Shown: in pieces, positions 1 through 8,475 of the stretch
Position numbering within the stretch: position 1 is the first letter of the stretch
How the letters are laid out: every line of letters starts with the position of its first letter
Origin: Lysinibacillus telephonicus
Lineage (GTDB): Bacteria; Bacillota; Bacilli; Bacillales_A; Planococcaceae
Assembly: GCF_003966145.1 (NCBI RefSeq)
Contig: NZ_RXNR01000001.1
Coordinates: 1-64,000 of the forward strand
Length of the DNA: 64,000 nucleotides
Reading direction: 5' to 3'
Made by a program: the position numbers and the translations under genes
The notes under the pieces: generated by a model
What the model saw: only the letters and a program-made list of their open reading frames with translations
Databases searched by the model: none
Told to the model about the DNA's origin: nothing

Positions 1-560
1 TCAATCCGATCTTGATTCAATTCTTCTTGAAGTTTAGCTTCATATGCCCGAGTCTCTTTACGTACCATCTTCTTCTCGAATTTACGTTTATTCGCACTCG
101 CTTTAACATGCGTTGAATCGATGAAAACATGGTCAGCACTTAGTAATCCTTTATCAGCAATTTCTTTAAGTATTCGATAGAAAATCTGTTCAAAGATATC
201 TGTGTCTTGAAAACGACGTTCATAGTTTTTACCGAAGGTTGAAAAGTGTGGTACTTCTGAATGGAAGCCAAATCCTAAAAACCATCGATACGCCATATTC
301 GTTTCGATTTCTTTTATTGTTTGACGCATTGAACGGATTCCAAATACATATTGAACAAATGTCATTTTGATTAATACGACTGGGTCAACACTCGGGCGAC
401 CTAATTTAGAATACAGCGGTTCTACTAGTGGATAGATGAAAGAATAATCAATGGCTGATTCAAGCTTTCTAACAAGATGGTCTTTTGGTACAAGTTCTTC
501 AATCGTAATCATCTCAATTTGATCGCGTTCATTTATTTGATTTTTCGACATCATTTCCAT
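1..560 (-). CDS. IS1182-family transposase, 5' part (runs off the window edge)
   Basis: Translating the minus strand from the ATG at 560 gives an uninterrupted N-terminal half of a DDE transposase. It has the typical IS1182 opening (LVPKDHLVRKLE near residue 26), then GRPSVDPVVLIKM and the first catalytic region with the DSTHVKASANKRK stretch. The C-terminal half lies outside the window. A Shine-Dalgarno AGGTGA precedes the start. The gene reads away from salA and sits where gerD follows salA in Bacillus subtilis, so it marks an insertion or rearrangement. Family assignment is confident; whether the IS is intact cannot be judged. Confidence 0.85.
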   Translation of the reverse strand, partial: MEMMSKNQINERDQIEMITIEELVPKDHLVRKLESAIDYSFIYPLVEPLYSKLGRPSVDPVVLIKMTFVQYVFGIRSMRQTIKEIETNMAYRWFLGFGFHSEVPHFSTFGKNYERRFQDTDIFEQIFYRILKEIADKGLLSADHVFIDSTHVKASANKRKFEKKMVRKETRAYEAKLQEELNQDRI

Positions 561-584
561 TCACCTCAACGTATATTTAGAAGT

Positions 585-710
585 AGTTGATTGTAGTGTA
601 GGCGGCGACTCCTGCGGGAAAAGCGTGACGGCCGATACCCCGCAGGAGCGTAGCGACGAGGAGGATTGGCCCACGCCCGCGGAAAGCGTCCGCCGAAACG
701 GAAATCAACT
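585..710. repeat. Bacillaceae GC-rich palindromic repeat
   Basis: A strikingly GC-rich block in AT-rich DNA. It starts AGTTGATT and ends AATCAACT, and encloses GGCGGCGACTCCTGCGGG, CCCCGCAGGAGCG and GCCCGCGGAAAGCGTCCGCC. The segments pair with each other to form a branched stem. This is the well-known dispersed repeat seen in intergenic regions of Bacillus and relatives. It lies between the transposase start and the terminators behind salA. Function unknown. Confidence 0.75.
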
Positions 711-754
711 AACTTATTCAAAAAGGGTTATTAATTTTATTTTAAAAGAAAAAA

Positions 755-794
755 GACTGTAGGCAAACTCGAATTTTCGAGTTTGTCTACAGTC
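755..794 (-). terminator. Long hairpin with U-run, salA side
   Basis: GACTGTAGGCAAACTCG pairs with CGAGTTTGTCTACAGTC, and on the minus strand a run of T follows. This is a good intrinsic terminator for salA transcripts. It could also be the outer end of the neighbouring IS1182 copy, whose terminal repeat I cannot define here. Confidence 0.7.
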
Positions 795-796
795 TG

Positions 797-822
797 AGCG
801 GACTGCCTTAATGCAGTCCGCT
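797..822 (-). terminator. Second hairpin behind salA
   Basis: AGCGGACTGC and GCAGTCCGCT form a perfect 10-bp stem with a 6-nt loop, 17 bp after the salA stop and just before the longer hairpin. It also has an AT-rich run on the plus-strand side, so it may act in both directions. Confidence 0.6.
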
Positions 823-838
823 ATTATTTTTCAAAATA

Positions 839-1897
839 CTATTTCGCTAATTTATTGACTACTTTTTGTGCCATTTCTAAATAAATTTTTCCGGTTGGAT
901 GATCTTCTTCATAAATAGAAGGGGCAAAATCTTCATTTGACCAGTCAGGTTGTCCAAGCGGAATTTGTCCTAATAAATCGGTACGCAATTCATCAGCAAG
1001 CTTTGGTCCCCCTCCTTGACCAAATACAAATTCACGTTCACCAGTTGTTTTAGATTCAAACCATGCCATATTTTCAATAACGCCAAGAATATCATGATTT
1101 GTTTGCAACGCCATTGCACCGGCGCGAGCAGCAACAAAAGCAGCTGTTGGATGAGGAGTCGTAACAATAATTTCTTTTGAAGATGGCAGCATTTGGTGAA
1201 TATCTAACGCTATATCACCTGTTCCTGGTGGTAAATCTAATAGTAAATAATCAATATCTCCCCATTCTACATCACGGAAAAATTGATCTAATACTTTCCC
1301 AAGCATAGGTCCACGCCAAACAATCGGCGCATTATTTTCAACAAAGAATCCCATTGAGATAACTTTTACACCTTTACGTTCGACAGGATAAATTCGCTCA
1401 TCTTTTACTACTGGCATTTCTTGAATGCCCATCATATCAGGTACACTAAATCCATAAATATCAGCATCAATTAGACCGACTTTTTTGCCAAGTCTTGCAA
1501 GCGCAACCGCTAAGTTAACCGAAACTGTAGATTTCCCTACTCCACCTTTACCAGAAGCAATTGCAATAAATTGAACTGTAGATAATGGAGAAAGTAAATC
1601 ATGCACCTCTGATTCTGTTGCTTTGCCACGGAAACTTTCTAATACGTCTGGAGACAATTCCTCAAAACGAATGCCCACCGTTGCAGCACCAGCTTCTTTT
1701 AAAATTTCTACAATTTTCATTTGTAATTGCATTTGTTCAGGTGTATTCGTTTTTGCAATTGCTACTTTTACACTAACATGATTTTTTTCTTCTTTAATGG
1801 ATACGTTTGTTACCGCATTTGTTTCAGCAAACGTTCTATGTAAAAAAGGATCTTGTAACTGCCCTAATATTTCACGTACTTGTTGTTCGTTTATCAC
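839..1897 (-). CDS. salA: Mrp/NBP35-type P-loop ATPase SalA
   Basis: Mrp/ApbC-family protein of 352 aa, the length of Bacillus subtilis SalA. An N-terminal DUF59/MIP18-like domain (about residues 1-90) precedes a deviant Walker A (ASGKGGVGKST, near residue 115) and the LLLDLPPGTGD motif. The CxxC pair that binds iron-sulfur clusters in Mrp carriers is absent here (WFESKTTG instead), which fits the regulatory SalA type rather than a cluster scaffold. I chose the GTG at 1897 because AGGGGAG stands 8 nt upstream; the GTG at 1906 overlaps that ribosome-binding site. In B. subtilis salA follows cwlD; here the ugp genes separate them. Confidence 0.88.
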   Translation of the reverse strand: MINEQQVREILGQLQDPFLHRTFAETNAVTNVSIKEEKNHVSVKVAIAKTNTPEQMQLQMKIVEILKEAGAATVGIRFEELSPDVLESFRGKATESEVHDLLSPLSTVQFIAIASGKGGVGKSTVSVNLAVALARLGKKVGLIDADIYGFSVPDMMGIQEMPVVKDERIYPVERKGVKVISMGFFVENNAPIVWRGPMLGKVLDQFFRDVEWGDIDYLLLDLPPGTGDIALDIHQMLPSSKEIIVTTPHPTAAFVAARAGAMALQTNHDILGVIENMAWFESKTTGEREFVFGQGGGPKLADELRTDLLGQIPLGQPDWSNEDFAPSIYEEDHPTGKIYLEMAQKVVNKLAK

Positions 1898-2021
1898 TCG
1901 AAACACTCCCCTATATTTGCTTCAATTTTAGTATAACACAGTGATCGTTGAATGCTTTAATGAAACATTCTACTACATCATTTTTCACATTCCCGCATTA
2001 AATTACCGATTTAATAACTTC

Positions 2022-2816
2022 TTAGTAAAAGAAACCATCTACATTTAATTCTCTCATTTTTTCTTGTTGTGCTTCTATCGATTCTACATTATGAAAAAAC
2101 ACATGTACTTCTTTTCCTTGTTTATGCAAAGCATTAATTGTTTTTATGCTTGCATCAGAGGATTCTAAACCAATAACGGGATAATCAACGCTTAACGCTT
2201 TATTTAAATCGAATTTGCCTTTTTTGAAAAGCAAAGTTAAACGTAAGTCAGGAGCTAGTTTTGCCATCTTTTCCAAACTTTTTTCAGAAAAGGATTGAAT
2301 AGCGACTTTTTCTTTCTTTAATAAATTATAGTTCTTCAGCAATTGGACTAACGGCTCCTCCATAATAGCTTCTCCATTTACTAATCGAGTTTCTATATAG
2401 TATCTTTGTGTATCTCCAAAAGTTTGAAATAATTCTTCCAACGTCGGAATATCTTCTTTTGTCGTTTTTCCATTATATTTGCCTATTGTTTCATATTTTT
2501 TAATTTCTTCTAAAGATAAGTCATTTACTTTTCCTTTACCATTTGTTGTTCGGTCAATTGTTTCATCATGCATGATAATTAACACATTATCTTTTGTCAT
2601 TCGCAGATCCAGTTCTAAAGCATCCACGCCATTTTTTGCTGCAATTTTATATGACGTGATGGTACTTTCATTGAAGCTATTAATTGCACCTCTATGAGCA
2701 AATATTTTAGGCTTGTCTATAATTCCAGGCAATGCTTCATTTTCTCTAATACCAAAAACTATTAATCCAAGGAGCACCAAAATAAAAAATACAATCCATA
2801 TTTTAAGCAGCTTCAT
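2022..2816 (-). CDS. Glycerophosphodiester phosphodiesterase, membrane-anchored
   Basis: GDPD-family hydrolase cleaving glycerophosphodiesters to glycerol-3-phosphate and an alcohol. An N-terminal hydrophobic anchor (residues 5-23) is followed by the catalytic HRG (FAHRGAINSFNES), ELDLRMT and IIMHDETIDRTT. It follows the ugp importer genes, so extracellular diester hydrolysis and uptake can work together. The protein stops at DGFFY. In the +1 frame the sequence continues as FFTKKLLNR and stops at 2003, matching the usual family ending, so one extra T in a T-run seems to have removed the last few residues. A terminator separates it from ugpB, so it probably has its own promoter. Confidence 0.85.
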   Translation of the reverse strand: MKLLKIWIVFFILVLLGLIVFGIRENEALPGIIDKPKIFAHRGAINSFNESTITSYKIAAKNGVDALELDLRMTKDNVLIIMHDETIDRTTNGKGKVNDLSLEEIKKYETIGKYNGKTTKEDIPTLEELFQTFGDTQRYYIETRLVNGEAIMEEPLVQLLKNYNLLKKEKVAIQSFSEKSLEKMAKLAPDLRLTLLFKKGKFDLNKALSVDYPVIGLESSDASIKTINALHKQGKEVHVFFHNVESIEAQQEKMRELNVDGFFY

Positions 2817-2889
2817 ATTTATTTACACTCCATATCTATCCAAGTTGCTATATGTATAATACCCATTAAGCTCTATTTAAATAGAAAAA

Positions 2890-2919
2890 GAATAAAGCGC
2901 AATATTCAACGCTTTATTC
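2890..2919 (-). terminator. Terminator after ugpB
   Basis: GAATAAAGCG and CGCTTTATTC form a 10-bp stem followed on the minus strand by a T-rich run, 33 bp after the ugpB stop. It ends the ugpC-A-E-B transcript before the phosphodiesterase gene. Confidence 0.8.
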
Positions 2920-2951
2920 CTTAACTAAATATTATTATTTATTCAACCTTA

Positions 2952-4325
2952 TTATTCACCGCGGGCAGCATTTGCTTTTTCGATTGCTGCATTAAATTGC
3001 TCTACTGCTGTATTGTAGGCCTCATCAACATCCCCGCCATTGTAGACTTTTTCCAAAGCAGTTTCCATAACTTTACGTCCCTCTGGAAGCATGTCCATTA
3101 GTGCACCTTGTGTTGCATAAGAAGGTTTAGTTGCTTGCAGCTGATCAACTGTAACTTGTAATTGTGGTTTTTCAGCATATGCATCTTTTACAATTTGCTC
3201 ATCATATGCAGCTGGGTTAATTGCAAAGTACCCTGTTCCGATATGCCACTTCGCTTGTACCTCTGGTGTTTGAAGGTATTTCATAAACTCCCAAGCTGCT
3301 TTTTGTTCTGCTTCAGGTTTGCCGTCGATCATCCAAAGGCTGGCACCGCCAATAACTACCCCTTGACGTTCTTTATTTTCTGGATGCGGTAAAAAAGCAA
3401 TTCCTACTTCAAATGGTGCATTGTCAATTACATCTCGTGAACTAGCAGAAGATTGTAGGAACATTGCTACATCTCCAGCTAAGAAACCAGCCATCATATT
3501 ATCGCTGTTTGTACCATAGTTCGCAAAAGTACCAGCGTCTACCATACGTTTTACCCACTCAAAGATCGACTTGCCTTCTTCTTCTGTCCAACCAATTTCT
3601 GTAGGCGTACCTGTACGTCCATTGTCATTATTTAATAATAACGCACCTTGGTTTGCCAGTAATTGCTCCCATAACCAACCATACGCTTGTAAAGCAAAAC
3701 CTTTCATGTCTGGGTTCGATTCAACAATCGCTTTTCCTGCAGCTTCTACCTCTTCAAAAGTTTCCGGTGGAGCTTCTGGATCAAGTCCAGCTTCTTTAAA
3801 TGCATCTTTATTGTAGTACATAACTGGTGTAGAAGAGTTAAACGGCATTGAATAGAATTTACCATCTAATGAATAGTAGTTCGTGATATTTTCTTCCAGA
3901 CCGCTCATATCATAGCCATCTGCATCAACAAATTCTTGAATCGGCACAATTTGACCGCTATTAATCATAGATCTTGTTCCGATTTCAAAAGTTTGAATCA
4001 TTGTTGGCGCACTGTCACTTCCTGCCACGGCATTAAATTTTGTTAATGACTCGTCATATGTCCCTTGGAATTCAGCATTTACTTGAATGTCATCTTGAGA
4101 GTTATTGTAATCTTCAACGATTGCGTTCAACGTTTCTTGACCAGCACCACTCATTGAGTGCCAAAATGTTACGATTTGCTTTTCCTTTGATTCAGTATCT
4201 CCCGTAGATTCCGAGTTATTCGATGAATTCGTTTCTGTTGTTGATGAACTTTCATTTGAGTTACATGCCGCTAAAATCACAACAAGCAACATCATTAAAG
4301 ACGTTAGTAAAAATTGTTTTTTCAT
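2952..4325 (-). CDS. ugpB: ABC importer substrate-binding lipoprotein, UgpB type
   Basis: Extracellular solute-binding protein of family 1, 457 aa. The lipoprotein signal peptide ends in the lipobox VILAACNS, followed by a Ser/Asn/Glu-rich linker. The mature part begins VTFWHSMSGAGQETLN, typical for sn-glycerol-3-phosphate/UgpB-like binding proteins. It is last in the ugpC-ugpA-ugpE-ugpB operon on the minus strand, and a phosphodiesterase lies next to it. Glycerol-3-phosphate or its diesters as substrate is an inference from that neighbour and from family resemblance; other sugars are possible. Confidence 0.8.
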   Translation of the reverse strand: MKKQFLLTSLMMLLVVILAACNSNESSSTTETNSSNNSESTGDTESKEKQIVTFWHSMSGAGQETLNAIVEDYNNSQDDIQVNAEFQGTYDESLTKFNAVAGSDSAPTMIQTFEIGTRSMINSGQIVPIQEFVDADGYDMSGLEENITNYYSLDGKFYSMPFNSSTPVMYYNKDAFKEAGLDPEAPPETFEEVEAAGKAIVESNPDMKGFALQAYGWLWEQLLANQGALLLNNDNGRTGTPTEIGWTEEEGKSIFEWVKRMVDAGTFANYGTNSDNMMAGFLAGDVAMFLQSSASSRDVIDNAPFEVGIAFLPHPENKERQGVVIGGASLWMIDGKPEAEQKAAWEFMKYLQTPEVQAKWHIGTGYFAINPAAYDEQIVKDAYAEKPQLQVTVDQLQATKPSYATQGALMDMLPEGRKVMETALEKVYNGGDVDEAYNTAVEQFNAAIEKANAARGE

Positions 4326-4415
4326 TTTTCCTACTCCTTTTTAGTTCATTGATCTATTATTTATCCTTTTATCCATTTGACGAATGAAGAGAAAAGGTAT
4401 AAACCATTGTATTCC

Positions 4416-5231
4416 TTATTTAATTGCTCCTTCAGTTAAGCCTTTTTGCAATTTCTTTTGTCCGAGGAACAACAACACTAAGGTTGGGATAATGACAATA
4501 ATGGCACCCGCCATAATCATCCCCCAATCATTTAGCTGCTCTTGATTTTGTAGTTGCTTTAACCCGATTTGAACTGTTCTGACTGTATCATTTGTTGTTG
4601 AAAGCAGCGGCCATAGATACATGTTCCAAGATGTTAAAAAGCCATAAGCACCCAAAGTAACTAAACTTGTTTTTGAAACAGGCAGTACAACCTTTAAAAA
4701 GAACTTAAAATCGCCCATTCCTTCAATTAGACTTGCTTCTCTTAACTCTTTCGGAATTTGCTTATAGTTTTGTCGAAGTAAGAAAGTTCCAAATGCCATT
4801 GCAAAAAATGGCACTGTTAATCCTAGATATTTATCAATCCATCCTAGATCACGGATGATATGGAAATTTGGAATAATAGATGCTTCAAATGGCACCATCA
4901 TCGTTGCGATAAATAAAAAGAATAAAAAGTCTCTGCCTTTAAACTCTAAAAATACAAAGGCATAAGCCGCTAAACTAGATAAAACCAATTGTCCAAACGT
5001 AATAACAAGTGCGACTACTAAACTATTAAACAAATACTTCAGCAGCGGAAACTTTTCAAATGCCTTGACATAATTGTCAAAGGATAATGTCTGCGGCAAA
5101 CTTCCAGTCATAATGTCTTTGTTGTCCATAAAGCTCATAACGAAGGCCATTATGACTGGTGCGAATATCACAAGTGCTGAAATCATCAGCAATATATAAA
5201 ATAGAATTTTTCTGCTGATTGGCACGGTCAT
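4416..5231 (-). CDS. ugpE: ABC importer permease, UgpE type
   Basis: Inner-membrane permease of the carbohydrate type, 271 aa with six predicted helices. The cytoplasmic EAA loop (EASLIEGMGDFKFFLKVVLP, near residue 185) docks onto the ATPase. Its start overlaps the ugpA stop by 4 bp, so the two permeases are translationally coupled. It forms the heterodimeric channel with UgpA. Confidence 0.82.
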   Translation of the reverse strand: MTVPISRKILFYILLMISALVIFAPVIMAFVMSFMDNKDIMTGSLPQTLSFDNYVKAFEKFPLLKYLFNSLVVALVITFGQLVLSSLAAYAFVFLEFKGRDFLFFLFIATMMVPFEASIIPNFHIIRDLGWIDKYLGLTVPFFAMAFGTFLLRQNYKQIPKELREASLIEGMGDFKFFLKVVLPVSKTSLVTLGAYGFLTSWNMYLWPLLSTTNDTVRTVQIGLKQLQNQEQLNDWGMIMAGAIIVIIPTLVLLFLGQKKLQKGLTEGAIK

Positions 5232-6178
5232 TGATAATGAACCTTCCTTTCACCAAGTTTGAACTGTAGTACCGTCATAACGAGAATAATGATAAATAAG
5301 ACGATTGACTGAGCGCTGGCAGTACCAAATTGATAATTTGCAAAAGCCTCACGATAAATTGAGTAAACGATTAAATTCGTCGTATTTTGTGGGCCGCCTT
5401 GAGTTAAAATATCGATTTGTCCAAATGTTTGGAACGCATTAATAATTGTGACTGTAATGACAAAAAAGAGTGTTGGAGATAACATTGGAATTGTGATTCT
5501 TCGCAATTTATAAAAATAACTCGCACCGTCAATATCTGCACTTTCATATAAATAGGAATCTATGGATTGAAGACCGCCTAGTAAAATTAAGAATGTAAAT
5601 CCTAGATTCATCCAAATCGTTGTTGCAGAAACTGCAAGTAATGCCCATTTTGGATCAGTCAACCAACCAATAGCGTCAATCCCAAATATTTCGAGCATTT
5701 TATTTAAAAAGCCAATCGAAGGATGAAACATGTATAACCAAAATACAGAAGCTGCCGCAACTGAGATTCCCATCGTCGAAGAAAAAATCGTACGGAATAA
5801 TCCAATCCCTTTAAGTTTTTCATTTGCAAGCACTGCCAAGAACAGTGCAATAACAACTGTAGTTGGAACAGTATATAAAACAAATAAGAATGTTGACTTC
5901 ATACTTTGTTGAAATACTGGAGAAGCAAACATATCAATATAGTTTTGCAGTCCAACAAACACAGTCGTTTCACCTTGTGCATTTGTTAAAAAGAAACTAA
6001 GATAAATCGTTTTGAACAGCGGATAAAACAAAAATGCTCCGAATAATACAATGGATGGAAGTAAAAACAACATCCCTTTAGCAAAACTCTTCAAACGTTG
6101 TTTCTTTTTGATTTGCTCGAAATTAATTTCACTAATTTCATTTTCCAATGATTCAAGTGTAGGATTACTCATACTCAT
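5228..6178 (-). CDS. ugpA: ABC importer permease, UgpA type
   Basis: Second permease of the importer, 316 aa, MalF/UgpA type. A charged cytoplasmic N-terminus of about 30 residues precedes the first helix. The EAA loop (ESADIDGASYFYKLRRITIP) lies near residue 225. It overlaps the end of ugpC by 4 bp, which points to one polycistronic message. An ATG two codons downstream is an alternative start. Confidence 0.82.
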   Translation of the reverse strand: MSMSNPTLESLENEISEINFEQIKKKQRLKSFAKGMLFLLPSIVLFGAFLFYPLFKTIYLSFFLTNAQGETTVFVGLQNYIDMFASPVFQQSMKSTFLFVLYTVPTTVVIALFLAVLANEKLKGIGLFRTIFSSTMGISVAAASVFWLYMFHPSIGFLNKMLEIFGIDAIGWLTDPKWALLAVSATTIWMNLGFTFLILLGGLQSIDSYLYESADIDGASYFYKLRRITIPMLSPTLFFVITVTIINAFQTFGQIDILTQGGPQNTTNLIVYSIYREAFANYQFGTASAQSIVLFIIILVMTVLQFKLGERKVHYQ

Positions 6179-7287
6179 ATCTTCACAACCTCTTGTTTAT
6201 TCGTATTGGAAGCAGCTTGAATTAAGTTTCCTGTATGCGCATCGAAGAAATGTATATTTTCGATTGAAATATGAACCGGTACCTTATCCCCCACTTTTCC
6301 TAACCATTGACCAAGCCATTTCGCCGTCCACAGTTCTGATCCGACTTCAAAAGATACTAATGTTTCATTTCCTAGTTGTTCGACGTTCACAACCTCTATT
6401 TCATAGGTTTCTTCACCATTTGACCCCAAAGGCAAATTCTCAGCTCGGATGCCAATAATTAAGTTTTTATTTTTAATATTTGTTTCTATTTGAGTTGAGT
6501 TAATAGGTATTTTGAGTTCTTCTTCAATAATAAGATGGTCGTCTGTTAAAACTGCTTTTCCTAAATTCATTTTTGGAGAACCAATGAAAGAAGCTACGAA
6601 TAAATTTGATGGCTTGTTATAAAGCGTAATTGGTTCACCAACTTGCTGAATAACTCCATCATTTAGCACCATAATTCGATCACCCATCGTCATTGCCTCA
6701 ACTTGGTCATGTGTAACATAAATCATTGTTAAACCTAACTGCTTTTGAAGACGTCGAATTTCAATTCTCATATTGGCACGTAATTTGGCATCTAAATTTG
6801 ATAACGGCTCGTCCATTAAGCACAGTGGTGCCTCACTAACTACCGCGCGTGCTAAAGCAACACGTTGTCTTTGCCCGCCAGATAGTTCACGAGGCTTGCG
6901 TTTTAACAAGTCGCTTAAACCCATTAGTTTCGCTGTTTCTTCTAATCTTTTCTTTTGCACTTGTTTATCTATTTTTCTTGCATTTAGTCCAAATAATATA
7001 TTTTGTTCAACTGTTAAGTGAGGATATAGTGCATAGTTTTGGAAAACCATCGACAGATTGCGATCCTTTGGAGGAAGATGGTTCACGATCTTCTCATTAA
7101 TTTTTAATGTCCCTCCTGAAATTTCTTCTAGCCCTGCAATCATCCGAAGTAATGTACTTTTCCCTGAACCAGAAGGCCCAACTAAGACGAAAAATTCACC
7201 TTTCTCTATGTTCAAGTCAATACCATTCAATACATTACTTTGTTTGTTGTATGACTTTGAAATATCCATCAATTCGATGTATCCCAT
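6175..7287 (-). CDS. ugpC: ABC importer ATPase, UgpC/MalK type
   Basis: MalK-subfamily ATPase of 370 aa: Walker A GPSGSGKST, signature LSGGQRQRVALARA, Walker B LCLMDEPLSNLD, H-loop VTHDQ, then a C-terminal TOBE/regulatory domain from about residue 240. It is the first gene of the importer operon. In many Bacillales this ATPase is shared among several sugar importers. The TTTACA-like hexamers upstream (7361-7396) at roughly 10-bp steps could be PhoP boxes, but that stretch is too AT-rich to call. Confidence 0.85.
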   Translation of the reverse strand: MGYIELMDISKSYNKQSNVLNGIDLNIEKGEFFVLVGPSGSGKSTLLRMIAGLEEISGGTLKINEKIVNHLPPKDRNLSMVFQNYALYPHLTVEQNILFGLNARKIDKQVQKKRLEETAKLMGLSDLLKRKPRELSGGQRQRVALARAVVSEAPLCLMDEPLSNLDAKLRANMRIEIRRLQKQLGLTMIYVTHDQVEAMTMGDRIMVLNDGVIQQVGEPITLYNKPSNLFVASFIGSPKMNLGKAVLTDDHLIIEEELKIPINSTQIETNIKNKNLIIGIRAENLPLGSNGEETYEIEVVNVEQLGNETLVSFEVGSELWTAKWLGQWLGKVGDKVPVHISIENIHFFDAHTGNLIQAASNTNKQEVVKI

Positions 7288-7571
7288 ACCTTAACCCCTT
7301 TCAAAGAACTACACTTATTCAACCATAAAATTATGACAAAAACGATTGGTTATGGAACTTTTTACATATATTATTACTAGATTTATAACTTTTACATTTG
7401 ATAAATAATTCATATACAAAATTAAAAAACCATTCACAAGAAGTCGTGAATGGTTTTATCAAATAATATTTTTTTATAAATAATAACTGCTTAATAATAC
7501 TTAGAAACCCTGACATTATAAGGCTTGTACCATAAACTAAAATAACTTTAAAAATCAAAAAATGTTTTTCA
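7288..7571 (-). other. Intergenic region between cwlD and ugpC
   Basis: No gene is supported here. The stretch holds the cwlD terminator (7426-7457) and, between it and ugpC, the probable ugp promoter region with TTTACA-like hexamers near 7361 and 7391. An open frame across it has no ribosome-binding site and no recognisable product. Confidence 0.5.
7426..7457 (-). terminator. Terminator after cwlD
   Basis: AAAACCATTCAC pairs perfectly with GTGAATGGTTTT around an 8-nt loop, with a T-run following on the minus strand. It separates cwlD from the ugp operon. Confidence 0.8.
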
Positions 7572-8285
7572 TTATTCGAATTCCAAGTTTACATAGTTTT
7601 CAATACCTTCCACAATTGCATTTGCCATTTTCTCTTGATAGTCTTCATCGGATAATAATTTACGTTCTTCGTTATTGCTTAAGAACCCTGTTTCGACTAA
7701 TACTGAAGGAACCTCTGTTTTCTTTAAAAGATAGATTTGCTTAATGGCCAATGCTTCACGATCCGTATTTTGCAAAGTTTCTTTAATAGAGGATTGAACA
7801 GACTTTGCTAACAATTCACTATTGGCGTGTCCATCTTTATGATAAAAAACTTGTGCCCCTCGCCATTTTTCTTCAGGAATGGCATTTGCGTGAATGGTAA
7901 TGAAAATATCTGGTTCATTGGACTTCACAAGATTAGCTCTTAAAAAGATGTCTTGCTTTTTTCTTTCTCTTAATGTAGCAAATTCTTCACTTGGAGCATG
8001 TTCAGCTAGTACATCCTCATCTGTTGTTCGGGTCATGACTACTTCCGCTCCCATACGCTTTAATTGGCGTTCCACCTTTTTAGCAATTGCAAGCGTTACA
8101 TCTTTTTCAATAACTTCTCCCGATGAAGCTCCCCCATCAATTCCTCCATGGCCAGCATCAACGACTATTTTCACTCCACCTAATGGTTCTGGTAAAAAGA
8201 AACGTCGATCGGATGCGCTTGTCTCATAAAATACAACAAGTAAACAACATAACAAAATAACTCCTAGAGCGATCCACCGCTTCAA
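7572..8285 (-). CDS. cwlD: Spore-cortex N-acetylmuramoyl-L-alanine amidase CwlD
   Basis: Amidase_3 zinc hydrolase, 237 aa, with an N-terminal membrane/signal segment (residues 4-20). Zinc ligands are visible: H46 in VVDAGHGGIDGG, E60 in GEVIEKD and the His in ITIHANA. The catalytic Glu lies in LVETGFLSN. CwlD removes the stem peptide so that muramic-delta-lactam can form in the spore cortex, which germination enzymes need. The cwlD/salA neighbourhood is conserved in spore formers. A possible SigE-type -10 (CATACAAA) lies upstream near 8345. Confidence 0.88.
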   Translation of the reverse strand: MKRWIALGVILLCCLLVVFYETSASDRRFFLPEPLGGVKIVVDAGHGGIDGGASSGEVIEKDVTLAIAKKVERQLKRMGAEVVMTRTTDEDVLAEHAPSEEFATLRERKKQDIFLRANLVKSNEPDIFITIHANAIPEEKWRGAQVFYHKDGHANSELLAKSVQSSIKETLQNTDREALAIKQIYLLKKTEVPSVLVETGFLSNNEERKLLSDEDYQEKMANAIVEGIENYVNLEFE

Positions 8286-8435
8286 AACTATTACACCGCC
8301 TTTAGCAACCTTTTGAACTACTATACGCTTGAAGTTGGTTTTGTATGCGTAAAGTTCAAATTACATAAAAACAAATATAGTATGTTCAATCATTAAACTA
8401 TTTAGAACGGTTTCATCGTTTTTTTCAAAATCAAA

Positions 8436-8469
8436 AAGCTATCCACCTTCTTATAAAAGTGGACAGCTT
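8436..8469 (-). terminator. Terminator after the ABC exporter pair
   Basis: AAGCTATCCAC and GTGGACAGCTT form a stem with a short AT-rich loop, followed on the minus strand by TTTTTG. It lies 6 bp after the stop of the exporter gene. Confidence 0.8.
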
Positions 8470-8475
8470 AAAAGA

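Noticed and set aside
7361-7396. PhoP boxes upstream of the ugp operon
   Set aside because: The TTTACA-like hexamers occur in a very AT-rich stretch with irregular spacing; not enough to call a site.
7331-7558. 75-aa frame between cwlD and ugpC
   Set aside because: It includes the cwlD terminator and AT-rich promoter DNA, with no ribosome-binding site.
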